Source: Liopterus haemorrhoidalis (taxonomy: Eukaryota; Arthropoda; Insecta; Coleoptera; Dytiscidae). Taken from it: a stretch of 64,000 bases of DNA. The notes under the pieces were generated by a model. It searched no databases, was not told where the DNA came from, and saw only the letters and a program-made list of their open reading frames with translations. Each line of letters opens with the position of its first letter. Position 1 is the stretch's first letter. The position numbers and the translations under genes are program-made. Below are positions 1 to 12,123 of the stretch, piece after piece. The stretch spans positions 57,259,381 through 57,323,380 of the forward strand of contig OZ020611.1 of assembly GCA_963971575.1 (NCBI GenBank). The letters are read 5' to 3'.

Positions 1-780
1 TTAAACTAAAAATCTGAAAAAATTCTAAGTAATGTACATTGGTGTGAACCGGAATAGTACAACAGGAATTTTTGATCAGATTATGTTTTACCGGAAAATA
101 ACGCATTTTTTGTGTTTGTAACTAAAATATGTTAAATATATAATTCGCTATGTAACACAGTTAACAAGTAAGCGCCCGTAGCGTAGGCCGTAGCGTCCTC
201 GCTTCGTAATTTGCAAACTACAGTTCGATTCCTGTCAATTTAATTTTTTTTGTTTTTTTTTTGCATTTTTATTTCATTTAAATTATTTTGTCAAAATTCT
301 AGTTATATTTTGGTAAATGTTGCATTTAATTTTTAAAAGCGTAAATATAATAACCACTGGGAAGTGTTGAAATTATAATTTAATTCTATGTTTGAATTAT
401 AGGAATCAGAGGGGCGAAGTTTATGATTTAAGCAACCAATGGAAGCCATAGGCGCAATTTTCAAAATCTTAATGAACCTTGCTAGATAAAAAAAAAATAC
501 TGCGCATATTTAGAAACTTAAATAATGATATTAGGCATTCGAATTAAAATTCATAAAAAAATATTTTGACATAAAATTTGTTTTGGCATCCCAAATAATC
601 ATCATTCACTTACTAAAACCAGCAAACCCTGAAATGTGTGAAAATTCACACTTCACATCAATTTTTTTGATATAGAATTAATACCCGTTATATTTTGTTG
701 TTAAAATTTTTCCCAATGCCATGGGGTGGATTTTACTAACTGGTGTAACTCCATCTTGGTTAGGTTGAGACTGGACACAA
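1..780 (+). repeat. Dispersed repeat family R, copy 1 (right part)
   Basis: Bases 1-680 match, in reverse complement, most of 53440-54133, including a block near 10-90 and a block near 600-660. Related segments occur at 26112-26580 and 27915-28345. Around 165-230 lies a tRNA-like stretch ending in a B-box-like agttcgattcc, followed by a T run. No protein is evident. The family is unnamed here; it could be a composite SINE or a non-autonomous DNA element. The left part is cut off by the window edge. Confidence 0.6.
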
Positions 781-969
781 ACTTGATAAGGGGAGTCGTC
801 TTCTACAGTATATAGGTTTTGTTTTCAGGGCGGTTTGTTGCGATCCGGAGGTTCTGCCCGGGGAGGTCCCAGGTCCTCGTCGTTCATTACACTACACTTC
901 ACTTAATTTTATTTTCACACTAGATGTAAAACACAAAAGAGTGAGAAAAGGAAAATGTAAGAAACAATT

Positions 970-974
970 GTTAG
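970..974. repeat. Target site duplication GTTAG, left copy
   Basis: GTTAG directly precedes the terminal TGTGGCGCCC at 975 and recurs directly after the terminal GGGCGCCACA ending at 9600. Five bases is the usual length for LTR retrotransposons of this group, so 975-9600 entered as one unit. Confidence 0.8.
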
Positions 975-2939
975 TGTGGCGCCCGCACCGTTCCGGTTCG
1001 TAAGAGAAAGGTGCTGGACGTCCACATGGGCAACGAAAAATATTCGTGTGACCCCCCCGCACGTGACGGGAATTAAAGGACTGTACAGGAGGCGTAAGGC
1101 GGCTATAGACGCACCGAAAGACCTCAGACTAATGAGAGAGCTGGCTAAAAACAGGCGAGTTACTCCAGTGCAGTTCGCGAACACAAAAAAGGGGAGACGG
1201 GAAGGTTGAGACGTACTTCACTTCAAGGGGTTACTCTCGAAGACTTACACAAATTGGAATGATGTTAGCCCTCGGAACATATAGGTAGAAACGGCGAGGC
1301 CCACAGTGTGAATAAGGAGGAATAAACGACCACCAACCTCTCCTCTTGAGTCCCTAAACAAACGAGTAAGCTACGGGCTGCACTTGAGTAACCCGGGAAA
1401 TTTGAATTAATGTTGCTAACAAAATTAAATTATGAAAAAGTATTGAATATATTTTAGCCAGTCTCACTCGGCAATTAACATAAAAGGCGTGATAGATAAA
1501 ATAATTTACAGAAATTAATGGATCACCCGGTAGACGTGTGATAAAAATTCTACAATTTTAAAGGTGCGAATTGTAGTCGAAGCACACACAAATTTCTGGG
1601 CGTAGATAGTTTCTCCCCGACACAACCAAATTACATTGGGGTGAGAAACTTAAGACACAAAAAATTATTCTCAATTGTAAACGGTTATAAATATACAGTA
1701 TTTACAAAATATGCACTAAACAGGTACATGTGAGCGAACCAACAGTTTGTATATGACAAAGAAAATATTAGTAATTAAATTTGAACAATTAAACCCTAAA
1801 ATACAAGATATATGCAAATATATACAAACTGTTGACTAGCTATGGCCAAACTGGCATGCGTAACAAATAAGTTAACCCCCAGTTGCAAATGCAACAATAG
1901 AAATACAATTAAAAGGCAGGTTAACTAAATGTAAAACAATTTGTAATAAATTATCTAAATGAAAATAATAAAGAAGTACGCCACTGGTGTTGTCTAAAAC
2001 ACGCTGTGGGTTAAACATCTAGTCTCAACGACTAGAAATAAGAAATTAATAATAATTAATGAATAATAGTTAAACAGTTAATATATAAATTATCTTAATA
2101 GAGATAATTCTGTAGGACGCCACTGGAATTTACAATTTATACCAGGGGGTAAAATCGGCTGTTCTTAGGCGATTATAACATATGAATTTGACAACAATAA
2201 TTATATAGACACTCGTAGAAAATGCTTAAAAAATAATTATTATTTAAACAATTAATATGTTTGAAATAAAAATGTATTTACAATAATAAATACATTAAAA
2301 GATGCCGTAAAAAACGGGCAGTCTGCTAGAGTGTATCAGATACACACACACAAAAATTTAGGGGTTGTAAGCTCCTAAATAGAAGAAATAAACTATCCTT
2401 TGTTCAAAACACGTGGTTTTGGAAACAAAGAAAGTCGTATATAAATTGAAAATTAATATGATTTTCTACTTACGCGTATCTTATTTACAAATAAGATTAA
2501 TAAAGAGATACTTAGGTGATCGCAGGGGTTGTAGAAATTCCCTTGGGATGCTGTGATCCAGGAAGAATCTGGAACTCGTCCGAAATTCTTCTGGTTGCTG
2601 GCAGGTAGCCAGATAATCGCGCGGATTATAGGAAGTCAGAGATCCGCAAATCTTCTGACGTGATTTGGCGCTAATGGCCCACAAAGCTCGATAATAACGT
2701 AAGAAAATCACAAAAAACACACACTTCGATGTTTACTGTTACAAGTTTTGCAATAATAATGTTTGTCCGGGTGAAATGAACGCGTTAGCGGAGACCGACC
2801 AGTCCAAACCTAGTATTAGTAGGAAAATGTTCGGTCTCAACAAAATATAAAAAGTTATATACTGGGTGTTTCGAAAATAGCGCACAATATTTTCCACCCA
2901 GGTAATAATATTTTTGTATTGCGCTCGACGGGCGCAACA
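975..2939 (-). repeat. 3' LTR of the BEL/Pao element
   Basis: On the minus strand the LTR would start TGTTGCGCCCG (2939 downward) and end CGGGCGCCACA at 975. These ends form an 11-bp imperfect inverted repeat, as LTR termini do. The start lies about 60 bp after the polyprotein stop at 3001 and is preceded by a G-rich ggccggcggta that could be the polypurine tract. The right limit is inferred because no complete second LTR is present for comparison; a shorter LTR ending near 1421 is an alternative. No ORF of note lies inside. Confidence 0.65.
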
Positions 2940-3000
2940 TACCGCCGGCCAAAACAAACGTTTTAAACTCGTGAAAAGTTCTTAATAGACAATAGTCAAC

Positions 3001-6000
3001 CTAAGGTTGAACTGGATCAACGGGTAAAGGGGCCAGTTTTACCACTGGCCTAACAAATGTGCCTTTATCCGTTTTCACTGTGGCGACTCGGACCACTTGA
3101 TCGCTCCCCGGAGAAACTTTTATGATACGGCCCAGCTTCCACTGCAACGGGGGTAAGCAGTCGTCTTTTATCAGGACCAGTTGACCAACCTCAAGGTTCA
3201 GGGTTGGTTTGTTCCATTTTGGTCGTAGTTGGAGTGTATTCAAATATTCGTTTGACCAACGTCGCCAAAAGTCTTGAGACACTCTTTGAACGCGTTTCCA
3301 TCGTATCAGATGTGCTTGAGGCTCGGTCTCTACAATGGGTTCGGGGAGCGCCACTCCCGGTTCCATAGTGAGGAAGTGGCTCGGCGTTAGGGCTCTACAA
3401 TCGTCAGGGCTGGAAGACAATGGTGTCAATGGTCTTGAGTTCAAGATGGCTTCAACCTGACAGAAAACAGTGACCATTTCTTCATAGGTGAGAACTTGTT
3501 GACCTATTACTCTGGACAGATGAAACTTGACAGACTTTATTGCAGCTTCCCACAATCCACCAAAATGGGGGGCAGATGGAGGGTTAATGTGCCACTGGAT
3601 ACCGTCTTCGGCTAATTTGTTTGCTACAAAGTCATTGAACCCTGAAGAGGCAACCAGCTTTTGCAAGTCCGAGAAGTAAGATTTTGCTCCAATGTAATTG
3701 GTTCCCCCGTCGCTATAGACGTGAGACACTCGTCCTCTTCTAGCCACGAACCGCCTAAACGCTTGAAGAAATGTCTGAGTCGAGAGATCTGAGGCGAGTT
3801 CCAAGTGAACTGCCTTAGTTGCGAAACAAATGAATAGACATAAGTACGCTTTATGGCACCGGTATCCCCTTCCCTGATAGGGTGTTATCATAAATGGGCC
3901 CCCATAGTCAGTCCCTGTCACTTCAAAGGGTTTTTGCTGGGTGACCCGATGAAGAGGAAGATCTCCCATCATAGGGTTCTGGGTTGAAGGCCTATTCCGA
4001 AAGCAAGTGACGCATTTTCTACATAACCCTCTGATCATGTTTCGCGCTCCTATTATCCAGAACGTGCGCTCCACAATAGTCTAGACTGTTCGGGGGGAAG
4101 CGTGCAGGTACTTCTCATGGTAGTATCTTACCATGAGGATAGTAAATGGATGTTTCGGTGGTACGAGGCAAGGGTGATTGTGGGAGAATGGACGTCGTGA
4201 ATGTCGTATTCTCCCCCCAACTCTGATGATGCCAGACCGGTCGAGGAACGGGTCTAGCGGCCGCAGAGATGCGCTGATGGGCTTACCGTCGTTGAGTTTG
4301 TCCAAGTGGTCTAGGAACGACTCCTGCTGTACTAGTTTAATCAGACGTACTCTGGCTTGCTGTATTTCGTCTGCACTACATACTCCAGTTTTCCTGACAG
4401 ATCCAGGGCGACAATTAGCAGCGAATCTGAGACAGAGCGCCGTAACTCTTAGCAGCTTGGGATAAGAGGAGAATGAAGTAAATATCTCGTTCTCTGGTTG
4501 GGTGTCCTGGACCAGGGAGACTATGATTTTAGCCTCGTCGTTCACGCGATCCTCTGATACCGAGGGATTGGGTTTAGACTCCAATGGCCAATCTGAATTG
4601 GGCGACTTCAGCCAACTAGGCCCTGACCACCATAATGGATGAGATGGGAGTTCGTGAGGCCATAAACCGCGAGACGCACAATCTGCAGGATTGTCTTGCG
4701 AGCGAATATGGTACCAATCGGATACTTGGGTGTGTTCGGTTATTTGTGACACTCGATTTGCCACAAATGTCTTCCAACGGTGTGGGGGAGCCTGAATCCA
4801 CGCAAGAGTGACTGTGGAGTCCGTCCACAAGAAGGTACGTCTCACGACAAGTTTCAGAGTGTCGTTGACGCAACCTATGAGTTGTGCAAGTAAAAGAGCC
4901 GCACAGAGTTCCAGGCGGGGCAAGGATACTTGCTTCACGGGAGCTACTTTGGACTTGGCCATAACCAGCGATAACTTTGTTTGATTATTCGTCTCACTAC
5001 GAACGTATATTACTGCGGCATACCCTTTCTCAGAGGCGTCACAAAAACCCAATAGGTCGTTGGTAACGTCTTTTGTGGGAATCCACCTGGCTATCTTTAC
5101 ATCGCTGATACTAGGCAGGTGGGATTTGAACATTATCCAACTCTCGCCTACAGATGATGGGAGTGGTTCATCCCAATCTAGTCCTCTTTTCCAGAGTTCC
5201 TGGATCAACATTTTCGGTATGATGGTGATTGGAGATAACCAACCTAGGGGGTCGAAAATTCTAGCCGCTTCTGACAGGAGTTGTCGTTTCGAAAGAGTAG
5301 ACTCCGGCAAGTTGATTTGGTACAGGAAATCATCTGTGGCTGGATTCCACATCAGGCCTAAGATCTTGATGGTGTGGTCTTTGTCAAGATCGAGTGAGGT
5401 GCCAGTCAGTCTGTGATCCTCAGGGATATCTTGGAGGACTTCACCTGAGTTGCTAGACCATTTTCGCAACTCCATTCCAGCCTTGGAGAGCAGTCTGACG
5501 AGTTGAGTCTTTAACTCGAGCGCCCCTTGGAGGCAGTCAGCCCCGGTGATGATGTCGTCCACGAAGGTATCATCCTTCAACGCTTTGGAGGCTAGAGGAA
5601 AGGCATCACCCTCGTCCTTGACCAACTGGTGTAACGTCCTGATAGCTAAATATGGCGCGCTGGTAGTCCCATAAGTAACGGTATTAAGCTGGTATACTTG
5701 GGGAGTTGTAGACAGGTTTGAGTCCCAAAGGATCCGCTGGTACTGACGGTGGCTGTGCTGAATAAGCACTTGGCGAAACATCTGACGGATGTCGGCCGTC
5801 AGGATGATAGTGTGCAGGCGCTGACGCATTACGACTTGCGCTAAGTCTAATTGTAACGGAGGGCCTGCCAAAAGGGTGTCGTTCAGAGACACGCCGTTAG
5901 ATGAGGGTTTGGACGCATTGAATACCACTCTTAGCTTCATATCCGGTCCATTGTACTTTATCACGGGGTGGTGTGGAATAAAGTAACCATCTTTTCTCAT

Positions 6001-8214
6001 GATGGGTTTGTATTTTACAGGAGACATATGCCCGGATTCTAGATAATCCTGCATAAATGTCATGTACTCTTCACAAAGAGTAGGATTGTTGTCGTGTCTG
6101 GTGCGCAGCGACTGATAGCAGGCATTAGCGGATCCATAAGATCGGCCTAACTCAACGGTCTCGTTCTTGAACAGGAGCGGTACTACATAGCGGCCATCAG
6201 CCGTGCGTGAATGCTGTTCATCAAACAACCTCTCCGCTTGGAGTCCCTCCAGTGTCAGAACGGGTTTATACGGAATTTCCTCTAGCTCCCAGAACCGTCG
6301 TAGCGTTTGAGGCAGTTCGTCGTCCACCGAAATGTGAAGAGAGTTAATATTCCGGTTGTGGCCCTTCATAGGGCCCGAAATGACATAACCTAATGCAGTG
6401 TCAACTGCATAGGGTCCCTCTGGTAGTTTAATCGACTTGTGTTTTACCAGAGAGAAGTAGATGTCAGCGCCCAACAATATTTCAATTGGACCTGGCTCGT
6501 TGTAGTGTGGATCAGCTAAGTAGACACCATTTAGTTCCTTGGAAATAAATGGACGAAACTTCTGACCTGGTAAGTAAGCTGCAATGTTCTTGACTACAAG
6601 TGCAGCCACTTCGTAACGTCCTAGACGTTTTCGCGAGCGGAATGGGCAAGTAACGACTCCCGACACCGCGTTAACTTGAACGTTGGACACGCCACTGATG
6701 GACAGGGTTGTTGGCTGCAGATCCAAACCTAATTTGACACTGCAACTTTCAGACATCAAACTAGCTTGGCTACCACTGTCCAGAAGGGCTCTGATTGGTC
6801 TCCATTTCCCACAAGAATCTTGTACGTGAATAAGCGCAGTACTCAACAGAACCCGTGAGACGTTAGAGCTACGATTGGTTCTGACATTATGCGTTATCAA
6901 GACTTGCGAATTGGAGGAAACATTATGATTCCGACTGAATCCAGGTTGCGATGGCTGATGACTGGAATTTTTTCCAGTATCGTCGGGTTCCTCTAGATGG
7001 ATCAGCGTATGATGGCGCTGATGACAGAGTCTACAACTCCCTTTAGACAGGCAATTCGCGGAGGAATGACTGGAGCCCAAACAATTGTAACAACGGTTGT
7101 TACTTTTAATAAGTTGGTGCCGCTGTAAAGGGTTTAGTTTCCGAAACTGAGGACATGAATACAAAGGATGCTGTTCCTTGCATTTTATACACGAAGGTGT
7201 ATTTGTTTGAGTTGTGAAAGCAGCCGCGTACTTTCTTAATGATTTTGGACTAGAGGATTTCCGACTGACTTGTGTTGATTTAATGGATGAGTTCCTTACT
7301 GGACGGAGGGTCTGCCATTGCTGAGAATTGACGAACTCTTCCAGGAACGTAAGCAATGTCTCGACGTCGGGTAACTCGTCGTTGTTAAGCCGTTTCTCGA
7401 ATCGGTTGCGTACATTGATATCTAGTTTGAAAGAGAGTATGACGGCGAGAATCTTACTCCATTGATCTACTGGTTCGTCAATAGCTCTTAGAGAAGCTAG
7501 ATGTCCCCTTACCTTAGAAACGAAGGTATTTACACTGTCGTAAGAAGTGCTGTCGAGTTTAGGAGTGTTGATTATACCTTCTACATGGAGCATCGCAATG
7601 AGACGTCTGCGTTTATACTTTTGAGTGAGGGTGGTTAACGCTGCCGCGTAGTTCGCGTCAGTCAACTTAAAGTCCTTGATGGCAGCAAGGGCTGGGCCAA
7701 GTAGGAAAGATTTAAGGTACTGTAACTTTTGCACGGGTGTTAGCGTTTCCATGGAGTCAACTGAACTCATGAAAAGGTCATAAAATGACTGCCAGTTGGC
7801 AAGATTGCCATCAAAGGGCTGAATGTTGAATTCAGGGAGTTTAGTCTGATTCATAATCGTTTGATTCAAGACTTGGAATGCAGTATCATGGGTGTCAGAG
7901 ACGTTCATAGGATGTGTCTCCTCTTTTACAAATGGTGGCTGCTTACTAGTAACTATAAGGCGATCCAATTGGGTCATAACTTCATCGTACTCGCTGAGTA
8001 AGGCTTCTTGCATTCTCTCGTTCTCGGGTAAGGCTAGCAATTTCATTTGACATTCTTCAAACGCTTCAATTTTCGATGCTAAATGTTCAAATTGGGCTTG
8101 TACTAGAGGAATGTCATCTGGGGCGCTTGAAGCTTGTGATATCGATTTATTTAATCGAGTAATGAACCTCGTACACAGCAATTTCTTGGAGTTTAATTGG
8201 TTAATGTTTGACAT
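3001..8214 (-). pseudogene. BEL/Pao Gag-Pol polyprotein, one in-frame TAG
   Basis: One frame from ATG at 8214 to 3001 is interrupted only by TAG at 4083-4081; both sides are in the same frame. Before the stop: a Gag region of DUF1759 type, zinc knuckles (CYNCLGSSHSSANC and a second Cys/His cluster), an aspartic protease (LLDSGSQAS, about residue 475), reverse transcriptase with FVDD (about 885), an RNase H-like part (GFCDASEKG, about 1055) and the two histidines of the integrase zinc finger. After it: the paired cysteines (CRKCVTC), the D, D, E of the integrase core (GTDYGG, YSDGGTN, LWEAAIK) and a C-terminal DUF5641-like domain. Longer N-terminal reading needs a TTG start, so 8214 is preferred. 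The stop sits between the HH and CC halves of the integrase finger. It may be a recent nonsense mutation or a readthrough codon; the sequence cannot tell. Confidence 0.88.
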
Positions 8215-8977
8215 GGTGAGCTGTGTTGACAATCTGGATAGGTACGATAGAGTTGCAGGCTCAATCGTAAAGGCGAATTAGTAATTTGTACGTTAATAAT
8301 TGCGGGCCTTGTAGAATACGCCGCCGGCCGTGGCGGACAGTGAAGTGCTTGGAGGAGGTTACAACGTAACTAGACAAACGATATTCGAAATTTGGTATAC
8401 GTAAAATCCTAAACGAGGATTAGAGGGCGTCCTGAGGGCACGTACTCAATTTGAATAGCATTACGTCACTCAGGCGATGACGGAGAATTCAAAAATCAAA
8501 ATTTCAAAAATCGGTCAAAAATCGGCCAAAAATCGGACTTCGAAGAACATCGAAAAATCCACAAATTTGACTACCAAAAATGTCAGAGAAGACAGAGAAC
8601 GCACTATATAGTCGAAACGTTCAAAATCAAAATTTCAAAAATCGGCCAAAAATCGGCCAAGTCGGACAATTGTGATTCGGAATATAAAATCGTGAAATAT
8701 AAATATATATTGCGCTAAGCGAATCTGAAAATGAAGCTTAAATGCGATTCTGAAAAACCGCGTTAAGCGAATTCGAAAAATCCGCGTTATGTAAATCTGA
8801 CAAAAACTCGTTAATTGGATCTGAAAATTTTCGTAATTGGATCCGGCTTCTTGGTGGACCATAAAATGTGTCCCAACGCTAAATTTCGGAGTCCAAATGA
8901 CGTAGGAGTTGGAAATTCGAAAATGTCGGATAATCGAAAATCCGTGAAAATTGGTTTGCGCAAACCGCGCTTGCGCA
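8215..8977 (-). other. 5' leader of the BEL/Pao element
   Basis: Untranslated stretch between the primer binding site and the Gag ATG. It contains degenerate short repeats (variants of aaaaatcggccaaaaatcgg around 8500-8660 and of gcgaattcgaaaaatccgcg around 8700-8830). Packaging or initiation signals cannot be assigned by eye. Confidence 0.6.
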
Positions 8978-8995
8978 ATCCGGCTCGAAGGACCA
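8978..8995 (-). other. Primer binding site, matches tRNA-Tyr 3' end
   Basis: On the minus strand the LTR end GGCGCCACA is followed by TTC and then TGGTCCTTCGAGCCGGAT. Its complement reads as the 3' end of an animal tRNA-Tyr with CCA added (from memory of tRNA-Tyr ending CGGCTCGAAGGA). This fixes the LTR end and the orientation of the element. Confidence 0.75.
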
Positions 8996-8998
8996 GAA

Positions 8999-9180
8999 TG
9001 TGGCGCCCGCACCGTTCCGGTTCGTAAGAGAAAGGTGCTGGACGTCCACATGGGCAACGAAAAATATTCGTGTGACCCCCCCGCACGTGACGGGAATTAA
9101 AGGACTGTACAGGAGGCGTAAGGTGGCTGTAGACGCACCGAAAGACCTCAGACTAATGAGAGAGCTGGCTAAAAACAGGC
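8999..9180 (-). repeat. 5' LTR remnant (U5 end only)
   Basis: 182 bp identical or nearly so to 975-1156, ending next to the primer binding site. It shares small variants (ggtggctgtag) with the inverted arm at 9181-9600 rather than with the 3' LTR (ggcggctatag). The rest of the LTR is missing. Confidence 0.85.
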
Positions 9181-9600
9181 CGGTTACTCAAGTGCAGCCC
9201 GTAGCTTACTCGTTTGTTTAGGGACTCAAGAGGAGAGGTTGGTGGTCGTTTATTCCTCCTTATTCACACTGTGGGCCTCGCCGTTTCTACCTATATGTTC
9301 CGAGGGCTAACATCATTCCAACTTGTGTAAGTCTTCGAGAGTAACCCCTTGAAGTGAAGTACGTCTCAACCTTCCCGTCTCCCCTTTTTGTGTTCGCGAA
9401 CTGCACTGGAGTAGCTCGCCTGTTTTTAGCCAGCTCTCTCATTAGTCTGAGGTCTTTCGGTGCGTCTACAGCCACCTTACGCCTCCTGTACAGTCCTTTA
9501 ATTCCCGTCACGTGCGGGGGGGGTCACACGAATATTTTTCGTTGCCCATGTGGACGTCCAGCACCTTTCTCTTACGAACCGGAACGGTGCGGGCGCCACA
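9181..9600 (+). repeat. Inverted LTR end (fold-back arm)
   Basis: About 420 bp forming the reverse complement of 975-1394, so it lies opposite to both the 3' LTR and the 5' remnant. The junction at 9180/9181 falls at a short inverted repeat inside the LTR (gttactccagtgcag at 1159-1173 against gttactcaagtgcag as reverse complement of 1378-1392). Confidence 0.88.
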
Positions 9601-9605
9601 GTTAG
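9601..9605. repeat. Target site duplication GTTAG, right copy
   Basis: Partner of the GTTAG at 970-974, directly after the inverted LTR arm. Confidence 0.8.
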
Positions 9606-10687
9606 GACGTGGTAATTTATAAGTTGCACTCTCATAAAACACGTCTGTTCACTACGAAGGTAATTAACAGAATCCCTATTATACGTATCAATTACATTAG
9701 ATAACTGGGTAACTGTAGCTCATTAAAATGTTATAAGAGATAAGATTTAAGATATTGTCAATTAACGTGCATATGTTTTTTTTTTTTAAATTTTTGAATA
9801 ATTTGGTCAACTGAACGTATTTGAGTTAAAATGTTTTTTAATATTATTTGGACGATTTTTTTTTTTTTTTTGTAATGGAATTGGGTTTCAGATTTTCACA
9901 TTGCCAGCTACGATTATTTATATATTTGTCCTTTAACCTATTCTAATCTAACCGAGAACGAAGAGTATGATTTGGGAATTAAACAAGGAAGGAAAGGGGG
10001 TTTACCAGTGAGGCCCGTCACGGTAGGAGTGTTTTATTTTGGCAGCACTATTTGAAGGGAGGGCATGGAAGGTTTAACAATAGACTTTGTATGTTATTTA
10101 ATGAATATGATTTCCTAGATCGACATTTCTTAATTTAGCTAATTTAACAAATTTATAATAATAAAATATGGTTTATTAATAATAGTCCTTCTTAGTTTAA
10201 TATTTGTAGACTCTAAATATGTGGCCACAGCTTCATAATTTTTTTATGAAAACTTAATATAATTTTCACGTTGGTAGGTAGAGGTATTTGTTCAGAAAGT
10301 AAGGTTTTTATTATACTCTATCTCTGAAAGCCTGATAGTAATAAATCATTTTTTCAGGCAGTTATCAGTGGCGTGCACATTTTAAACACGTTTAAATTGG
10401 TTTTGTGTATTTCTATATTACTATTTATCATTTTATTAAACGCACGCCTGTGACCATATTTATCATATCATTAAACACACCCCTGTGACCATATTTTTCC
10501 TCAAAATTTTATGGTCAAATTTTTATGGCCTATTGTGTTTAACCCTAGTTCGTATTCCCATATACTATGTGCGGCACACTCGGTTGTTTTTAACAATATT
10601 TCGTTTCGAACTATTCACATTTTGTCGCTTTTGTTTTACCGCTTCTGTGTGATAATACAATAACTTTTTACAAATAATAAATTATAT
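9606..10687. other. AT-rich stretch, no gene seen
   Basis: Contains T runs and short degenerate repeats around 10430-10550 (variants of cctgtgaccatattt). I see no coding exon, RNA gene or complete element. Confidence 0.5.
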
Positions 10688-11223
10688 TATAGTCGGATTG
10701 CTGATAGGTGACTGTTACATGTATGTATTAAGTAGTGCATTCATATAATAATCTAGTTACCATTTTTCAGCGATTTTAAAAATGTTTTTTGTTATTTGTG
10801 TTAACTGTCAGTGTCTGGTAATAAATATTTATTAAAATACGGCTTGCGGCCAATTATTAAATTCACAAACTTTAATTTTAAATCTGCTGGAATAAACAAC
10901 AAATTATAATCCAAAATTTACGTATGATTATAAATTTTTCCTTATTTATAATTATAACCTTAAAATTAATAATTTTGTTTGTTTGAGTACTGCTGTAAAT
11001 TTATTTTCGCGCTCTAATTAGTAAAGATATCTACGAATCTTGCCATTTCTTTCTAATGTTTTGTTTTTTATTCAAATAATTTGGAAGGTTAGTTGTCAAC
11101 TTGCGTCACTATACGTTACTATGGGTATGCAAATAATTATAATGATATAGACAGAGAAAGCATATAGTATTGAATATCGATACTTGTAGCAACGAACAGC
11201 CACTTATCAGCAATCCGACTATA
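10688..11223. mobile_element. Non-autonomous TIR element, TA-flanked
   Basis: The ends TATAGTCGGATTGCTGATAG and, in reverse complement on the right, TATAGTCGGATTGCTGATAA form inverted repeats of about 26 bp around 536 bp without an ORF. The flanking TA suggests a Tc1/mariner-type MITE. Confidence 0.65.
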
Positions 11224-11351
11224 CTATCAGTTTTTCGGAGATAGGGTATAGTTCATTTTGTTCAACTTCGTATTTTTTATTTACATGTACATGATAGTAG
11301 TAGTTTGTCAAGTGGTTTGGATCAGCAGGTACACAAACGAAAATTTAATGT

Positions 11352-11615
11352 ATATATATATACATATGATTATTATTATGTACTAAAAAAAAAAAAATGT
11401 TTGAAATAACAAAAAAAAAAAACCTAACTAAGTACCAACAAACAACTTTTATTTGCTTTCAATAAATCAAACTAAAATTAATTTTGTAACGTGCACTAGC
11501 CAAAAGACGAGATGATACTTATAGGTCTAGTAATTTCTGACAGTCAGAACCGCTTCTACGACAAGGTCTAATATCTAGAAATTCTGTTTATGCACGTTCG
11601 ATAGTCACTAATTTT
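11352..11615. repeat. Direct repeat, copy 1 (264 bp)
   Basis: Nearly identical to 12124-12387 over the full length, from an AT dinucleotide run to ctaatttt. The pair encloses 508 bp without a clear ORF, a layout like a small LTR-type or Penelope-type element, or a local duplication. No matching termini or TSD were found. Confidence 0.75.
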
Positions 11616-11996
11616 AAGACATTGAGAAACATAGTGGGAAAAGGCTTATCTCGGAAATGCTACATATTCAAAGTACTTTCCATAATAATGTCAACAAACG
11701 TAGCGACACACAAAATCTTAGTACATGTTATACGTCACTGACTGACTTTTTCAAAGTCTAGTTTTTGATTTATGCGCATGTTCCTACCTTTGATATTTTT
11801 CCATTCCTACCGGACTATGTTTTTCTCAGTTTAGACATGTGTGAACCTCCTTCACACCTCGTTGGTAAGCTAACTTAATTTTTTATTTTAGTACATTACT
11901 TCTGAATTTTGTTTTTTATTTTAATTGTTTTTTACTATATTTTAACATTTTTTGTATTATTTATATTTTTATTTTTATTTTGTATTATTTTATTGT

Positions 11997-12034
11997 AGAC
12001 TGAAGATGACTACGCTTGAGTAGTCGAAACGTCT
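11997..12034 (+). other. Hairpin with CTGAAGA / GAAAC internal loop
   Basis: GACTAC pairs with GTAGTC around loop GCTTGA; outside this, CTGAAGAT faces GAAAC, closed by AGAC with GTCT. The loop composition recalls the hammerhead ribozyme core (CUGANGA ... GAAA), and such motifs are known in Penelope-like elements. A one-base bulge and the lack of a complete third helix make catalysis uncertain. It lies between the two 264-bp direct repeats. Confidence 0.35.
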
Positions 12035-12123
12035 CTTATTAAATGACTAATATATTTTACAATTTGACGACCGATTGAGAAGTTTTATTTTACTACATAT
12101 ACATACGTCAAGATTTACCTATT

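Larger units (their letters stand above)
975..9600 (-). mobile_element. BEL/Pao LTR retrotransposon with rearranged 5' end
   Basis: Read on the minus strand the order is inverted LTR piece, 5' LTR remnant, primer binding site, leader, Gag-Pol frame, 3' LTR. The polyprotein order (Gag, zinc knuckles, aspartic protease, RT, RNase H, integrase) and the sequence motifs are of the BEL/Pao type. The element is flanked by GTTAG on both sides. Its 5' LTR lacks the upstream part and is replaced by an inverted LTR end, so it probably has no normal promoter. Few differences separate the LTR segments, which points to a fairly recent insertion. Confidence 0.88.

Noticed and set aside
975..1210. ORFs in the LTR copies (975-1209, 9000-9221, 9287-9605)
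   Set aside because: They occur in all LTR segments on both strands without start context or family resemblance; shadows of repeated GC-rich LTR sequence.
4178..5416. Plus-strand and alternate-frame ORFs over the pol region
   Set aside because: Overlap the well-supported polyprotein frame and lack motifs.
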